A stretch of DNA of 8,164 bases from Acidobacteriaceae bacterium (lineage in GTDB: Bacteria > Acidobacteriota > Terriglobia > Terriglobales > Acidobacteriaceae). The stretch covers positions 1 to 8,164 of the forward strand of contig JASIJX010000568.1 in the NCBI GenBank assembly GCA_030049955.1. Reading direction: 5' to 3'. Of this stretch, positions 6,446-8,164 are shown in pieces. The first letter of the stretch is position 1. Every line of letters starts with the position of its first letter. A program made the position numbers and the translations under genes. The notes beneath the pieces are model-generated. The model had not been told where the DNA came from. It made no database searches and saw only the letters and a list, made by a program, of their open reading frames with translations.

Positions 6446-7167
6446 TCAATGCAACGTGGTTGGGCATGGAGAGGCTACATGCAGCTCGAAGCCCATGATG
6501 GCTACATACACGCTGCCGATCTGTTCCACGGCGAGTGTGCGATAGCTAATGCGCTCACCATCGAGGACCATCAGCTTCGACAGAACGCGAAAGAGCACGC
6601 CGTCCGGCACCCGAGGAATGCTGACAGCATCGGCTGCGCTTCGGCGGCCTTCGAGGAACGGGTAGTGGTCGGGATCAAACAGATATCCCTCGCGAGCAGG
6701 GATGTGCAGGTCGCCGTGGCTGCCGCCGCGATAGATCAACCGGAACAATGTCAGCAACTGCGCCCAGGCGTCGAAGCGCTGACCTTCACCATCTCCGGCA
6801 GCTTGAAGGTGATGTGACCGCTGAGTTCCTTCTCCGGAGCGTAGATGAGGCGTAATTGCTGGTCGTTTACCAACAGCCCGATGGGCACATGGACATTTCG
6901 CAAAAGCCGCTCGAACTTGGCCTGCGGGCTCGCCTGCCAATGGTGCGTGTCGCCGTCGGCAACTTCATCGAAGTTGGCTCCAGACGGAAGAACCTCCACC
7001 AGCAGAATCCACTCGGGATCGCCGGCAGCGGGCTGGAACTCGCGAAGCGCAAACGTGGGCCTGAGTGTTTCTCCGTAATCTGGTAGCGCAACCTCCAGGC
7101 TCACTTCCGGCTTGAGCCGGTTTATCTCCCGGATAACCGCTGAGTAGTTCGGTGGCGCGGACGCCAA
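6446..7167 (-). pseudogene. Remnant of a large Eco57I-type (type IIG-like) restriction-modification enzyme, N-terminal pieces
   Basis: Two minus-strand frames carry parts of one protein. The first (7167 to about 6782) reads NYSAVIREINRLKPEV, DYGETLRPTFALREF, WQASPQAKFERLL, PIGLLVN, RLIYAP and SGHITF. The second (about 6782 to 6463) reads RFDAWAQLLTLFRLIY, LFDPDHYPFLEGR, PRVPDGVLFRVLSKL and ISYRTLAVEQIGSVY, ending at MGFEL. From memory, both occur in the N-terminal part of very large (over 1000 aa) Eco57I-like methylase/nuclease proteins, but separated there by more than 100 residues. So the copy appears to have an internal deletion with a frame change near 6775-6790. Similarity stops before the methyltransferase core: no NPPY motif is present. 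The only in-frame start is TTG at 7167, without a ribosome site. Clearly non-functional. Family placement rests on recall, without a search. Confidence 0.62.
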
Positions 7168-7460
7168 AAGCCATCTGGTCGGTGGAGTAGTTACTCCCGC
7201 TTTCGCTCTATTTGCTACATGGTTCCCCCGTCATAGTGTCAACGTACAGCCCTACGAGCCCGAATGTGGACTCGTGGTCAAGTCAGGTTACTAACAAGCC
7301 CTCTCCGAGTCTGCCCGGCTTGAATTGAGCCAGCGAAGAGGAGAGACACGAGACAAGTTGATGGGCTTGGAAAAACAGCTTCAACTCGCTGGTTAGTCCT
7401 TGGCCGACTTTTGCCATATGCGTCAACCAATAGACCGAAGAGGAGGATAGCAACGATGAC
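7168..7460. other. Spacer between two gene remnants
   Basis: No gene with a start, ribosome site and recognisable domain lies here. Minus-strand reading continues from the integrase remnant as VAILLFGLLVDAYGKSRP. In another frame it reads HMAKVGQGLTSELKLFFQ and runs to a stop at 7283. Neither continues the integrase family, so the sequence after about 7461 was probably joined from elsewhere. I could not identify its source. Confidence 0.4.
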
Positions 7461-7738
7461 GGCTGTCTTCTCCGCCATCCGTTCCGCCATCGGATCAACT
7501 CCGTTGGCGAGCTTTTTCCGGGCCGCATCACGGCGCTCTCGGGCATCGGAAAGAGAGACTTCCGGATACCGTCCAAAGGCCATCAGCTTCTCGGCTCCAT
7601 CGAAACGGTACTTCCAGCGCCAGAGCTTGCCGCCCCCTGGCTTTATGAGCAAATGCAGGCCACCACACCACTATCAGAGAGCTTGTAAGGCCGGCCAGCA
7701 AGTTTGGAGCGTCGGATTTCGGTATCGGTCAAAGCCAA
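7461..7738 (-). pseudogene. Integrase (P4-type tyrosine recombinase) N-terminal fragment, frameshifted and truncated
   Basis: The start TTG at 7738 gives ALTDTEIRRSKLAGRPYKLSD (residues 2-22), the usual opening of DUF4102 integrases. After SDSG the frame fails. Shifting frame restores GLHLLIKPGGGKLWRWKYRF, then EKLMAFGRYPEVSLSDARER and RDAARKKLANGVDPM. The break coincides with a tandem ACCAC-ACCAC at 7662-7671 (GTGGT twice on the coding strand). Removing one copy yields the expected SDSGGLHLL, so a 5-bp duplication caused the frameshift. Similarity ends around AERMAEKTA. The core-binding and catalytic domains (R..HxxR..Y) are absent. It is the dead remains of an integrated element, close to a restriction-modification remnant. 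Confidence 0.82.
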
Positions 7739-7774
7739 GGCGCATATCCCCAGGATTTCCCTCGAAAATGGAGA

Positions 7775-7805
7775 TACCCCACTTTCGGATATTCGTACCC
7801 CCACT
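7775..7805. repeat. Paired TACCCC repeats, proximal to the integrase start
   Basis: TACCCCACT (7775-7783) and TACCCCCACT (7796-7805) repeat with a 21-bp offset just upstream of the integrase remnant. They share the TACCCC core with the second pair near 7879-7898. Such G/C-tract repeats commonly precede P4-type integrase genes and might be recombinase arm sites; that is inference. Confidence 0.4.
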
Positions 7806-7833
7806 GGCACGATTGGATTAGTATAGCTTAATT

Positions 7834-7863
7834 ATCGTGTTATATTTCATATATATACACGAT
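7834..7863. repeat. Inverted repeat in an AT-rich tract upstream of the integrase
   Basis: ATCGTGT (7834-7840) and ACACGAT (7857-7863) are perfect 7-bp arms around a 16-bp AT-rich centre. A third copy of CACGAT is at 7808-7813. The tract is markedly AT-rich compared with its surroundings. It could be an operator or excision-factor site for the dead element. Confidence 0.4.
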
Positions 7864-7878
7864 TCAACGACCTGAGAG

Positions 7879-7898
7879 TACCCCCTAAAATACCCCCT
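7879..7898. repeat. Tandem TACCCCCT direct repeat
   Basis: TACCCCCT occurs at 7879-7886 and 7891-7898, separated by AAAA, a 12-bp period. With the pair at 7775-7805 this gives four TACCCC elements in 124 bp between the integrase remnant and the next gene. Confidence 0.5.
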
Positions 7899-7905
7899 CT
7901 TGACA

Positions 7906-8164
7906 TCATTGATACTTAACTGGGTTGCTCGGATTTCGAAATCCCAACTGCACGTCAAGATTTCGAGCCGCCGCTTTGGCGGATTCGTAGTACAAACCGT
8001 GATGCTTTTTTAAGTAATGGACCCTCCTTCGGATGGCTGCTCCCGAGAATTCGCCCGATCTCCGTCTTTTACCGACGGCCTGAAACAATTCCGCTAAATC
8101 CTCATAATGCGGCTGTCCAAGCCTCAGCGTCACGAATTCGGCTGCAATCACTAACCAGTGATTT
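7906..8164 (-). CDS. Unrecognised protein, C-terminal end (5' end beyond the window)
   Basis: The frame is open from the right edge to TGA at 7906. It reads NHWLVIAAEFVTLRLGQPHY, then EDLAELFQAVGKRRR, AAIRRRVHYLKKHHGLYY and ESAKAAARNLDVQLGF. A GTG at 8151 could start an 81-residue product, but no Shine-Dalgarno sequence precedes it. The frame stays protein-like up to the edge, so I favour a gene entering from outside. The product is basic and predicted helical, with no motif I can name. It lies upstream of the integrase remnant on the same strand. It might belong to the same element; that is unproven. Confidence 0.5.
   Translation of the reverse strand, partial: NHWLVIAAEFVTLRLGQPHYEDLAELFQAVGKRRRSGEFSGAAIRRRVHYLKKHHGLYYESAKAAARNLDVQLGFRNPSNPVKYQ

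Noticed and set aside
7775..7898. CRISPR-like array suggested by repeated TACCCC elements.
   Set aside because: Repeats are 6-10 bp with unequal spacing; no 23-40 bp repeat or regular spacers exist.
6446..8164. An intact novel defence system next to an integrase.
   Set aside because: Both recognisable genes are truncated and frameshifted; only one unidentified partial gene remains open.

Overview
This is a GC-rich bacterial window that falls into three blocks. The small membrane protein, the L,D-transpeptidase and the SPFH gene look like a chromosomal housekeeping cassette. I lean weakly towards an Acidobacteriota-like or proteobacterial host. The ferredoxin/reductase/P450 block resembles actinobacterial cassettes and may have been acquired. 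No rRNA, tRNA or other taxonomic anchor is present, so the assignment is inference only.

Block 1 (1-2007, minus strand) is a compact three-gene operon. In transcription order it encodes an exported L,D-transpeptidase (YkuD fold, 1381-2007), a 61-residue single-span membrane protein (1184-1369) and a large SPFH/band-7 protein with a long Glu/Ala-rich coiled coil (1 to 1187, running off the left edge). The small gene starts 11 nt after the transpeptidase stop, and its own stop overlaps the SPFH start (ATGA), so the three are probably co-translated. The theme is envelope maintenance: peptidoglycan cross-linking plus a membrane scaffold.

Upstream, 2008-2393 has no convincing gene but holds a hairpin with a U-rich tail, probably a minus-strand terminator. 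Beyond it, 2394-2956 is a genomic scar: the tail of a flotillin/SPFH-like coiled coil abuts, out of frame, the C-terminal half of a PspA/IM30-like protein.

Block 2 (3220-6185, plus strand) is a complete P450 monooxygenase system in one operon: a one-cluster ferredoxin (CxxYxxC...CP), an FAD/NAD-dependent ferredoxin reductase and a cytochrome P450. Electrons should pass NAD(P)H to reductase to ferredoxin to P450. The substrate cannot be told from sequence.

Block 3 (about 6186-8164, minus strand) is a decayed mobile/defence region. It contains an internally deleted and frameshifted N-terminal remnant of a large Eco57I-type restriction-modification enzyme, and an integrase N-terminus (DUF4102/P4-type) broken by a 5-bp tandem duplication and lacking its catalytic domain. 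It also holds short repeats upstream of that integrase and the C-terminal end of an unrecognised protein running off the right edge. I see no intact novel defence system. The most unusual observations are the PspA/SPFH chimera scar and the envelope operon.
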